Assembly: GCA_905479905.1 (NCBI GenBank)
Contig: CAJQOK010000305.1
Coordinates: 1-6,523, forward strand
Source: an uncultured Aliterella sp.
Lineage (GTDB): Bacteria; Cyanobacteriota; Cyanobacteriia; Cyanobacteriales; Chroococcidiopsidaceae
Direction: 5' to 3'
DNA length: 6,523 nucleotides
Part shown: positions 1-4,926 of the stretch, in pieces
Position numbering within the stretch: position 1 is the stretch's first letter
How the letters are laid out: every line of letters begins with the position of its first letter
Translations under genes and position numbers: made by a program
Notes under the pieces: generated by a model
What the model was told of the DNA's origin: nothing
What the model saw: the letters and a program-made list of their open reading frames with translations, nothing else
Databases searched by the model: none

Positions 1-443
1 GATGATAAATTGCGACTAAAACCGCCTTTACCTGTAGCACAAAAATCGCAAGCCATCGCACAGCCTACTTGACTCGAAACGCAGACAGTTAGGCGTTTTT
101 CGGTAGGAATACCCACAGTTTCTACAACTTGATTATCGGCTAGTTGCAATAGATATTTTACAGTTTTATCGGGGGCTTGCGATCGCAAATGTACTTTCGA
201 TCTCCCAATCGGGATATGAGAAACGCACTTGCGCCATTGTTTAGAAAAAACCGAGATATCATCAAGACTATGCGCCCCTTTATGGTAAATCCAATCGTGT
301 AACTGTTTACCACGATAAGCAGGTTGTCCTTGAGCTAGTACCCAATCTGTTAGTTCTTGTAAATTTAAACCTAATAGCGTTGAATTAGGCTGTACTAGAG
401 TAATAGTGTCAGTTTGTGATTGGGTTTGGCTTTTGCTGCCCAT
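1..443 (-). CDS. rlmN: RlmN, dual-specificity 23S rRNA A2503 / tRNA A37 C2-methyltransferase (5' part only)
   Basis: This radical-SAM enzyme methylates C2 of A2503 in 23S rRNA and A37 in some tRNAs. I translated it from the reverse complement. The reading frame opens at ATG 443-441 and runs off the left edge, giving 147 complete residues of a protein that usually has about 350. The N-terminal accessory domain is visible, with [16 protein letters not shown] at about residues 41-56. It is followed by [20 protein letters not shown] at 121-140. C128, C132 and C135 form the CxxxCxxC 4Fe-4S site, and C121 lies seven residues before the cluster, where E. coli RlmN has Cys118. The second methyl-carrier cysteine would be beyond the edge. 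It is divergent from lgt across a 120-bp spacer. No Shine-Dalgarno sequence is visible before the ATG. Cfr resistance enzymes are relatives, but the CVSSQVGC context fits RlmN. Confidence 0.95.
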   Translation of the reverse strand, partial: MGSKSQTQSQTDTITLVQPNSTLLGLNLQELTDWVLAQGQPAYRGKQLHDWIYHKGAHSLDDISVFSKQWRKCVSHIPIGRSKVHLRSQAPDKTVKYLLQLADNQVVETVGIPTEKRLTVCVSSQVGCAMACDFCATGKGGFSRNLS

Positions 444-496
444 AAAAGTAATTTTGTATATGTAAAAACAGATATATTACGACCTTAACTTATTGC

Positions 497-564
497 GGAG
501 GAGACAAACAATTTTGACTAGGCGATCGCAAGGGATAATAAATATTTCTGAGGAATTATTATAA
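497..564 (+). other. Candidate upstream mini-ORF of lgt with strong ribosome binding site
   Basis: GGAGGAG at 497-503 is the best Shine-Dalgarno match in the window, yet no ATG follows it. Ten bases later a TTG codon (514) opens a 16-codon frame reading [16 protein letters not shown]. Its TAA at 562-564 overlaps the lgt ATG (564-566) as TAATG, so translation could be coupled. The TTG is also part of the possible -35 box. If that promoter is real, the mini-ORF would not be on its transcript, and both readings cannot hold for one transcript. It may be chance. Confidence 0.2.
514..539 (+). promoter_or_regulatory. Possible lgt promoter
   Basis: TTGACT at 514-519 matches five of six bases of a -35 box, and GATAAT at 534-539 matches five of six of a -10 box. 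The spacer is only 14 nt, shorter than the usual 16-18, and contains a HIP1 octamer at 522-529. The assignment is therefore weak. A GAGG ribosome binding site follows at 550-553, 10 nt before the lgt ATG. The rest of the rlmN-lgt spacer (444-513) is AT-rich, with TATA-like stretches around 457-478 that could serve either strand. Confidence 0.3.
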
Positions 565-1439
565 TGTTGTCGGATATTAGTCAATTACCTTTAGCGATGC
601 AGTTTACTTCCCCCGGTGCGGTGTTAGGGGAAATTGGGCCGATAACTATTCGCTGGTACGGTTTACTTATCGCTTCAGCCGTATTGATTGGGATAAATCT
701 TTCTCAATATTTAGCAAAACGTCGCCAAGTTGACCCCGATTTGCTGGGAGACTTGATTATCTGGCTAATTATTGGGGCAATTCCCGCCGCACGGTTGTAT
801 TACGTTATTTTTGAGTGGTCGCAATACTCCCAACATCCAGAGACAATTATTAGAATTTGGGAAGGTGGGATTGCGATTCATGGAGCAATTATTGGCGGTG
901 CGATCGCGACGCTAGTTTTTGCTAGAGTCAAAGATATCTCTTTTTGGCAATTAGGAGACTTAGTAGCACCATCATTAATTTTAGGTCAAGCGATCGGGCG
1001 CTGGGGCAATTTTTTTAATTCCGAAGCGTTTGGAAGCCCGACTAATTTACCTTGGAAGCTATACATACAGCCACAATATCGCCCCGCTCAATTTGCTGAT
1101 GTTGCTTACTTTCACCCGACATTTTTATACGAGTCGTTGTGGAATTTAATGGTATTTGGCTTGTTAATGACGCTATTTTTTCGGGGATGGAAAGGAAAGC
1201 AACTCAAAACAGGGACATTATTTTTAGTTTATTTGGTTACTTACAGTTTGGGGCGGTTGTGGATTGAAGGTTTGCGTACCGATAGCTTGATGCTGGGATG
1301 GTTAAAGATGGCTCAAGTTGTAAGTTTAGTCTGTATTAGTTTAGGATTAGCGGGATTAGCTTGGCTGTACATTTACAAGCGCTCTTTACCGGATGTTGCA
1401 CCAGTAAGAAAAAAAGAGCGATCGTTGTCCCAAAGATAA
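564..1439 (+). CDS. lgt: Prolipoprotein diacylglyceryl transferase Lgt
   Basis: Lgt is an integral membrane enzyme. It transfers the diacylglyceryl group of phosphatidylglycerol to the lipobox cysteine of prolipoproteins, the first step of bacterial lipoprotein maturation. The 291 residues match the usual size. Several hydrophobic segments are evident, for example about 33-50, 62-83, 104-121, 193-207, 217-230 and 250-271. The family signature [13 protein letters not shown] is at about 145-157. Other conserved blocks are RWYGLLIA (30-37), [12 protein letters not shown] (101-112, with the expected His at 106), HPTFLYES (184-191) and [11 protein letters not shown] (230-240). The tail is basic and probably cytoplasmic. 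The ATG at 564 has GAGG at 550-553 in front. The stop is seven bases from the T-tract of an opposing terminator. No plus-strand terminator with a U-tract is visible after lgt. Confidence 0.97.
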   Translation: MLSDISQLPLAMQFTSPGAVLGEIGPITIRWYGLLIASAVLIGINLSQYLAKRRQVDPDLLGDLIIWLIIGAIPAARLYYVIFEWSQYSQHPETIIRIWEGGIAIHGAIIGGAIATLVFARVKDISFWQLGDLVAPSLILGQAIGRWGNFFNSEAFGSPTNLPWKLYIQPQYRPAQFADVAYFHPTFLYESLWNLMVFGLLMTLFFRGWKGKQLKTGTLFLVYLVTYSLGRLWIEGLRTDSLMLGWLKMAQVVSLVCISLGLAGLAWLYIYKRSLPDVAPVRKKERSLSQR

Positions 1440-1446
1440 AATTTAT

Positions 1447-1479
1447 AAAAAAAAAGCTCTAGAGTCAAATCTAGAGCTT
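1447..1479 (-). terminator. Intrinsic terminator for leftward transcription
   Basis: A perfect 10-bp inverted repeat, AAGCTCTAGA (1454-1463) and TCTAGAGCTT (1470-1479), closes a 6-nt loop. On the minus strand the stem runs straight into a run of T covering 1455 to 1447. On the plus strand the stem is followed by AACCAGG with no U-tract. It therefore terminates minus-strand RNA, not lgt. No minus-strand protein gene ends here, which points to a non-coding transcript. Confidence 0.8.
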
Positions 1480-1530
1480 AACCAGGGTGCATCTACCATT
1501 TATTACTTCAAGCGCAGATAAGTCCGTTCC
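1447..1530 (-). ncRNA. Candidate small RNA between lgt and cobM, opposite strand to both
   Basis: The minus strand shows the parts of a small-RNA gene. A TATATT -10-like box lies at 1543-1538, a start would be expected near 1530, and a linker of about 50 nt carries no long reading frame. The RNA would end at the strong hairpin-plus-T-tract terminator at 1479-1447, giving about 84 nt. The linker includes AATAAATGGTAGATGCACC followed by CTGGTT, apparently single-stranded and so possibly the targeting region. No -35 box or NtcA site (GTA-N8-TAC) is visible upstream. The gene faces lgt and is divergent from cobM, overlapping its promoter. Widely conserved cyanobacterial small RNAs such as NsiR4 are the obvious comparison, but I cannot assign it from memory. 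The 5' end is inferred. Confidence 0.5.
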
Positions 1531-1537
1531 GCAAAAA

Positions 1538-1545
1538 AATATAAA
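1538..1545. promoter_or_regulatory. Overlapping divergent -10 boxes (cobM and candidate small RNA)
   Basis: The sequence ATATAAA reads TATAAA on the plus strand (1540-1545, five of six matches to TATAAT) and TATATT on the minus strand (1543-1538, five of six). Neither direction has a recognisable -35 box at 16-18 nt. The plus-strand start would give cobM a leader of about 12 nt without a Shine-Dalgarno sequence. The minus-strand start would give the candidate small RNA. The stretch is very AT-rich, so such matches can arise by chance. Confidence 0.3.
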
Positions 1546-1563
1546 ATTAGTAAAAGTTTTTTT

Positions 1564-2367
1564 ATGTCCCAATCAGAGCTTCTCCAATCAACGCCAATTA
1601 TTCCTTTAGCACCAGCAGTTTACCTCGTAGGCGCGGGGCCCGGCGACCCCGATTTACTTACAGTCAAGGCGCAAAAACTTTTAGCTCAAGCTGATGTAAT
1701 TTTATTTGCTGATTCTTTAGTACCCAAACAAGTATTGCAATGGTGTCGCCCCGATGCGGAGATTATTCGCACTGCTAATAAGACTTTAGAGGAAATTTTG
1801 CCTTTAATGGTGGAAAGAGTGCGATCGCATAAATCGGTAATTCGCCTCCAATCGGGAGATCCAAGCCTCTACAGCGCCATTCACGAACAAATGCAAGCCT
1901 TAGCCGCCGCCGATATTCCCTTTGAAGTTATCCCCGGAATTAGCGCCTTTCAAGCCGCCGCCGCCAAACTGAAAATAGAATTAACTGTTCCGGGAGTAGT
2001 ACAGACAATTATTCTTAGTCGGATTAGCGGACGCACCCAAGTACCCGCCACCGAAGAATTAGCCTCCTTAGCCGCCCATAAAGCTAGTCTGTGTCTGTAT
2101 TTGAGCGCTCGTCATATAGATAATGCCCAAGCTCAACTATTAGAACACTACACCCCCGAAACCCCCGTAGCTATTTGTTTTCGCTTGGGTTGGGTAGATG
2201 AAAAGATTTTAGTAGTTCCCCTTGACAAAATGGCAGAAGTTACTCAAAAAGAAAATTTAATTCGCACAACATTGTATGTAATTAGTCCGGCGTTGCAAAA
2301 TATGGGAGAAGTGCGAAGTCGTTTGTACCATCCTGAACACAACCATTTATTTCGCCCCCAGAGTTGA
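1564..2367 (+). CDS. cobM: Precorrin-4 / cobalt-precorrin-4 C11-methyltransferase (CobM/CbiF)
   Basis: This enzyme moves a methyl group from S-adenosylmethionine to C11 of (cobalt-)precorrin-4 in corrin-ring formation for vitamin B12. The 267-residue protein is a typical tetrapyrrole methyltransferase. VYLVGAGPGDPDLLTVKA (about 19-36) is the N-terminal loop, RLQSGDPSLYSA (94-105) is the SAM-binding signature of the family, and VIPGISAFQAAAA (122-134) follows. The absence of a fused domain and the overall pattern favour CobM/CbiF over CobA, CobI or CobJ. The first 16 or so residues precede the conserved core and look unstructured. ATG 1564 directly follows a T-run and has no Shine-Dalgarno sequence. 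Around 1899-1970 the gene uses runs of GCC alanine codons, locally richer in GC than its neighbours. cbiT of the same pathway lies about 1 kb downstream, separated by two unrelated genes. Confidence 0.93.
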   Translation: MSQSELLQSTPIIPLAPAVYLVGAGPGDPDLLTVKAQKLLAQADVILFADSLVPKQVLQWCRPDAEIIRTANKTLEEILPLMVERVRSHKSVIRLQSGDPSLYSAIHEQMQALAAADIPFEVIPGISAFQAAAAKLKIELTVPGVVQTIILSRISGRTQVPATEELASLAAHKASLCLYLSARHIDNAQAQLLEHYTPETPVAICFRLGWVDEKILVVPLDKMAEVTQKENLIRTTLYVISPALQNMGEVRSRLYHPEHNHLFRPQS

Positions 2368-2435
2368 ATTTGCAATGCGATCGCTTTTAGGGCGCAAAAT
2401 TAACCTATGGAAAGGGATAAAATTGCCAAATATAG

Positions 2436-2457
2436 ATGAAGTGCGATCGCACTTCAT
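2436..2457. repeat. Perfect 22-bp palindrome centred on HIP1, between convergent cobM and tatA
   Basis: The octamer GCGATCGC at 2443-2450 is extended by seven further matched pairs on each side, so 2436-2457 is its own reverse complement. As RNA it forms a 9-bp stem with a GATC loop on either strand. It lies 69 bp after the cobM stop and 7 bp after the tatA stop. It could act as a bidirectional end for the two convergent transcripts, although neither side has a proper U-tract. A second HIP1 copy without extension lies at 2377-2384. Confidence 0.6.
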
Positions 2458-2464
2458 TCAACTT

Positions 2465-2632
2465 TCACTCCTTATCTTCATCGTCTCTAGAATCATCGCC
2501 TTTAAGTTCTGCTTTAAAACCACGCAAAGTTTTACCTAACGAACTACCTAGTTCGGGAATTTTTTTTGTTCCAAAAATAAAAACTCCCACTATGGCAATT
2601 ACCCCGACTTCCAGCCATCCTAAACCAAACAT
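2465..2632 (-). CDS. tatA: TatA/E-type twin-arginine translocase subunit, 55 aa
   Basis: TatA proteins form the pore-like element of the Tat pathway, which exports folded proteins carrying a twin-arginine signal. The frame, read on the reverse complement, starts MFGLGWLEVGVIAIVGVFIF: a short periplasmic or lumenal N-terminus and one membrane helix at about residues 6-20. The family hinge FGTKKIPELG is at 20-29, and the amphipathic helix SSLGKTLRGFKAELKG at 30-45. The tail DDSRDDEDKE is acidic, as in many TatA proteins. F20-G21, P26 and G33 are the conserved hinge positions. GGGGAG (2645-2640) lies 7 nt before the ATG and fixes the start. The protein is at the short end of the family. The opposite-strand frame over the same bases is a shadow. 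I cannot tell from one gene whether it acts as TatA or as a TatB-like subunit. Confidence 0.93.
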   Translation of the reverse strand: MFGLGWLEVGVIAIVGVFIFGTKKIPELGSSLGKTLRGFKAELKGDDSRDDEDKE

Positions 2633-2843
2633 ATCGATTCTCCCCTAAAGTTTTCTGATATCTTCTAATCGCTACTTTACTCGTTATTAATGTGCGATTC
2701 TCAAAGTTTTTCGTACAGCTTTTTTAGCTATTTCCCGCTATACCTGATAGAAATCGCCTAACATTTGAGTATTCATTGTTTATGCTGGGGGATTATAACT
2801 CTTTTATAGCCTGGGTTGTGACTGCAAGCAAGCTTCTACTTTA

Positions 2844-2849
2844 TATAAT
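2844..2849 (+). promoter_or_regulatory. -10 box TATAAT upstream of the coiled-coil gene
   Basis: TATAAT at 2844-2849 is a perfect consensus. A start near 2856 would give a leader of about 44 nt. There is no good -35 box at normal spacing: TTGTGA at 2816-2821 is 22 nt away. The rest of the 267-bp spacer (2633-2843) holds the tatA upstream region, which has TTGAGA and TTAATAA on the minus strand at doubtful spacing. I see no hairpin with a T-tract in it and no convincing gene. Confidence 0.4.
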
Positions 2850-2863
2850 AGGAATAACTAAAT

Positions 2864-2893
2864 ATGCCCCTGCATTATTCCCTAGGAAAATGA
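2864..2893 (+). other. Nine-codon upstream frame, in frame with the coiled-coil gene and ended by TGA
   Basis: ATG 2864 opens MPLHYSLGK and stops at TGA 2891-2893, two codons before the ATG of the following gene and in the same frame. AGGA at 2850-2853 is placed 10 nt before it. A second start at 2890, overlapping this stop as ATGA, reads MSNHDIKR to 2916 in another frame across the main start. This may be a leader that tunes translation, an N-terminus lost to a stop mutation, or chance. Confidence 0.2.
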
Positions 2894-2899
2894 GCAACC

Positions 2900-3217
2900 A
2901 TGACATTAAACGTTGAGTACGACATTAAAGAACTTTTTGACAAACTAGAAAATAAATTTGTCCAACTAGAAAATAAATTTGATACTAAGTTTGAAAAGTT
3001 AGAAGCCAAAATAGATAAGCTAGAAGATAAGGTAGACAAAATCGGCGAAGATGTCTCCCAATTAAAGACTGATGTTAAAGTTTTAGACCAAAAAGTTGAA
3101 GGAATTGGTAAACGATTTGACACGCAGGAATTTATAAATCGTGGAGTAGCAATTGGATTATTGGTTGCTTTACTTGGCGGACTTGCTAAACTATTCGGAT
3201 TTGATGGGATTCATTGA
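2900..3217 (+). CDS. Small coiled-coil protein with C-terminal membrane helix, unknown function
   Basis: The 105 residues have two parts. Residues 7 to about 75 form a charged coiled coil with Leu, Ile, Val or Phe at heptad spacing (KLENKFV, QLENKFD, KLEAKID, KLEDKVD, QLKTDVK). Residues 77-100 read QEFINRGVAIGLLVALLGGLAKLF, a single membrane segment placing the protein in a membrane by its C-terminus with the coil outside the bilayer. I recall similar small proteins in cyanobacteria, ending in NRG, a hydrophobic helix and AKLFGF, but know no assigned function. XhlA-like and Borrelia Bdr-like proteins share the layout, which is not proof of kinship. The ATG at 2900 is chosen because an upstream in-frame ATG is cut off by TGA; AGGA at 2884-2887 is 12 nt away. 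The frame on the other strand is a low-complexity shadow. The gene stands alone after a TATAAT box. Confidence 0.75.
   Translation: MTLNVEYDIKELFDKLENKFVQLENKFDTKFEKLEAKIDKLEDKVDKIGEDVSQLKTDVKVLDQKVEGIGKRFDTQEFINRGVAIGLLVALLGGLAKLFGFDGIH
2940..2981 (+). repeat. Tandem duplication of one heptad, 21-bp period
   Basis: Units 2940-2960 and 2961-2981 are identical at 19 of 21 bases, with 18 consecutive matches (AACTAGAAAATAAATTTG). In the reading frame each unit is seven codons, KLENKFV then QLENKFD. The near identity at third positions shows duplication at the DNA level rather than selection on protein alone. It lies in the coiled-coil region, where adding a unit keeps both the frame and the heptad phase. 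Confidence 0.8.
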
Positions 3218-3290
3218 CGCAAAAACTCCAAACAAATAATAATATTTACGTCTGAGTCAGAACAAAGCAAAGTTTTTTGTTAAAGCTACT

Positions 3291-3320
3291 TACAATCTAT
3301 AGGATCTGGAACTATACAGG
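3291..3320 (+). promoter_or_regulatory. Possible -10 box and ribosome binding site of cbiT
   Basis: TACAAT at 3291-3296 matches five of six bases of a -10 box, but no -35 box is at the right distance. CAGG at 3317-3320 lies 6 nt before ATG 3327 and can serve as a modest ribosome binding site. Elsewhere in the 109-bp spacer there is an 11-base odd palindrome TCTGAGTCAGA (3251-3261) and a weak A/T-only inverted repeat near 3261-3281. I do not call either a terminator. Confidence 0.2.
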
Positions 3321-3326
3321 TATTTT

Positions 3327-3929
3327 ATGCCCAGTCAAATATGGCCCTACATTACTTCTGGGATTCCTGATGAGTTATTTGAGCGTTTACCAGGAATTCC
3401 CCTCACAAAGCGCGAAACTCGGCTATTGTTAATTGCTCAATTGCGACTGCAAGCCGATTCTGTATTGTGGGATATTGGCGCAGGTACAGGAACGATCCCC
3501 GTAGAAGTTGGGTTACTATGTCCTCAAGGTAAAATTATCGCCATTGAAAGAGATGAAGAAGTCGCAAACTTAATTCGGCGTAATTGCGAAGTCTTTGAAG
3601 TAAAAAATGTTGAAGTAATTGTTTCTAGCGCCCCCGAATGCTTGTCAGAAATAAAACATCCCCCCGGACGAGTTTGCATTGAAGGGGGTCGTCAAGTTAA
3701 AGATATTTTAAAAGCTGTATGGGATTATTTACCAGTCCAGGGGCGCGTTGTAGCCACCGCTATTAGTTTAGAAACCCTGTATGCAGTTTCTCAAACTTTG
3801 GCAGAACTCCAAGCCCGTAATATAGAAGTAGTACAATCGGCGGTTAACCGTTTAGAGACGCGGGGGACGCAACAAACCTTTGCGGCGGTAAATCCAATTT
3901 TTATTTTGAGCGGCGAAAAGCTAGACTAA
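3327..3929 (+). CDS. cbiT: Cobalt-precorrin / precorrin C15-methyltransferase and decarboxylase CbiT
   Basis: CbiT methylates C15 and removes the C12 acetate carboxyl group of the late (cobalt-)precorrin in B12 synthesis. In other organisms it is the C-terminal half of the fused CobL protein, whose CobE/CbiE half methylates C5. This 200-residue protein is the stand-alone form. It starts with the diagnostic GIPDELFERLPGIPLTKRE (12-30), followed by the class I methyltransferase motif WDIGAGTGTIPVEVG (48-62). The acidic residue after strand 2 is in IAIERDEEV (71-79), and CIEGG (117-121) is the motif IV region. A CbiE partner is not in the window. The start is supported by CAGG 6 nt upstream and by conserved sequence from residue 12. 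General small-molecule methyltransferases share motif I but not the GIPDE...LTK block. Confidence 0.92.
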   Translation: MPSQIWPYITSGIPDELFERLPGIPLTKRETRLLLIAQLRLQADSVLWDIGAGTGTIPVEVGLLCPQGKIIAIERDEEVANLIRRNCEVFEVKNVEVIVSSAPECLSEIKHPPGRVCIEGGRQVKDILKAVWDYLPVQGRVVATAISLETLYAVSQTLAELQARNIEVVQSAVNRLETRGTQQTFAAVNPIFILSGEKLD

Positions 3930-3945
3930 AGCGAATATGAAAGCA

Positions 3946-4034
3946 AAAGCTCAATGTATGGTTTTCAGTTTTAAGTGAAAGATAAAACTGAGCGGTGCAA
4001 GTGTAATAACCATTAGTTACAGCTTTTGAGCTTT
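3946..4034. other. Nested inverted repeats in the cbiT-cdsA spacer
   Basis: The 133-bp spacer can fold on itself. AAAGCTCAA (3946-3954) pairs with TTGAGCTTT (4026-4034) over 9 bp. Inside this, TCAGTTTTA (3965-3973) pairs with TAAAACTGA (3983-3991), a perfect 9-bp hairpin with a 9-nt loop. TGTAA (4002-4006) can pair with TTACA (4017-4021). A U-rich stretch (4035-4062) follows, up to the cdsA start. It could be a cbiT 3' end, a structured cdsA leader or a small RNA. The stems are AT-rich and no clean terminator is formed. Confidence 0.4.
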
Positions 4035-4062
4035 AAGTTTTGTCTATTTTTGTCTTTTGCTT

Positions 4063-4926
4063 ATGTCTTGGTCACGACTTATTAGTGGAATTATTGCGAT
4101 CGCACTAGCTTTAAGTGCTACTCTGCTCGGAGGGTGGTATTTTACCTTAATGTTTTGCGCGATCGTTTATTTGGGTCAGTTAGAATACTTTGATTTGGTA
4201 CGCGCTACAGGTATAGCACCCGCCGCCAAAACTACTTTAGTTGTTAGTCAATTGCTGCTGATTGTCGCTACATTATCGCCTGATTTAGCCGATGTTGTCA
4301 TGCCTGTAGCCGGAACATTCATTTGTTTTTACTTGCTATTTCAACCCAAACTTGCCACCATTGCTGATATTTCTACCTCAATTTTAGGGCTATTTTATGG
4401 CGGGTATTTGCCGAGTTATTGGGTAAGAATGCGGAGTCTGGATACAGTAAGTAATTTACCTTTAGGTGGCTACTGGGTGGAAGATTGGACAAATCTGCAA
4501 GTATTACCTCAAGGTTTAAAAATAACTCTACTAACTTTTTTGTGTATTTGGGCGGCGGATATTGGCGCTTACTTTATCGGCAAATTTTTCGGCAAAACCC
4601 GCCTTTCCAATATCAGCCCGAAAAAAACTGTTGAAGGGGCAGTTTTTGGCGTATTTGGTAGCGTAGTTGTAGCGATAACTGGGGCGTGGTATTTAGACTG
4701 GTCAAGTTGGCAATGGACGGGTTTAGCCTTGGGTTTAATTATTGGGATTGCAAGTTTGCTTGGCGATTTGACCGAATCAATGATGAAACGCGATGCGGGA
4801 GTTAAAGATTCAGGTCAGCTAATCCCCGGTCATGGCGGGATTTTAGACCGTGCAGATAGCTATGTTTTTACGGCTCCTTTGGTTTACTATTTTATAACTC
4901 TGCTATTGCCGTTATTACCAAATTAA
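4063..4926 (+). CDS. cdsA: Phosphatidate cytidylyltransferase (CDP-diacylglycerol synthase) CdsA
   Basis: CdsA joins CTP and phosphatidic acid to make CDP-diacylglycerol, the precursor of phosphatidylglycerol, which is essential in thylakoids and is also the Lgt donor lipid. The protein is polytopic. Hydrophobic segments lie at about 6-22, 26-38, 57-70, 78-94, 105-119, 153-174, 192-209, 219-234 and 266-284. The family signature is complete at 239-265, SMMKRDAGVKDSGQLIPGHG then GILDRAD, with the metal-binding acidic residues in place. WAADIGAYFIGKFFGKTRLS (163-182) and ISPKKTVEG (184-192) are also typical. I start at ATG 4063, giving 287 aa, close to the E. coli enzyme. A TTG two codons earlier (4057) is possible but less likely. 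Upstream is U-rich with no Shine-Dalgarno sequence. The stop shares bases with the convergent next gene. Confidence 0.96.
   Translation: MSWSRLISGIIAIALALSATLLGGWYFTLMFCAIVYLGQLEYFDLVRATGIAPAAKTTLVVSQLLLIVATLSPDLADVVMPVAGTFICFYLLFQPKLATIADISTSILGLFYGGYLPSYWVRMRSLDTVSNLPLGGYWVEDWTNLQVLPQGLKITLLTFLCIWAADIGAYFIGKFFGKTRLSNISPKKTVEGAVFGVFGSVVVAITGAWYLDWSSWQWTGLALGLIIGIASLLGDLTESMMKRDAGVKDSGQLIPGHGGILDRADSYVFTAPLVYYFITLLLPLLPN

Noticed and set aside
1454..1479. Hairpin as the lgt terminator
   Set aside because: The A-run lies before the stem and no U-tract follows it on the plus strand. The orientation fits only leftward transcription.
2436..2648. Plus-strand 70-codon frame
   Set aside because: It is serine- and proline-rich, lies opposite the clear TatA frame, starts inside the HIP1 palindrome and resembles no family. 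It is a shadow of tatA.
2875..3123. Minus-strand 82-codon frame rich in Ser, Leu and Thr
   Set aside because: It is the antisense of the Lys/Glu-rich heptad repeats, which produces such low-complexity frames automatically.
3251..3261. Palindrome TCTGAGTCAGA as an operator
   Set aside because: An 11-base odd palindrome is expected by chance at this scale, and no matching second copy or known regulator motif is present.
3261..3281. Terminator after the coiled-coil gene
   Set aside because: The inverted repeat AACAAA/TTTGTT is A/T-dominated and short. Its stability would be too low to call it a terminator from sequence alone.
2368..3326. Cobalamin riboswitch controlling cobM or cbiT
   Set aside because: I found no B12-box-like sequence in the spacers before either gene, and the spacers are too short or too AT-rich to hold the conserved core.
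4002..4021. TGTA-N12-TACA as an NtcA site
   Set aside because: NtcA needs GTA-N8-TAC. Here GTA and TAC are 12 nt apart, so it is more likely part of a small hairpin.
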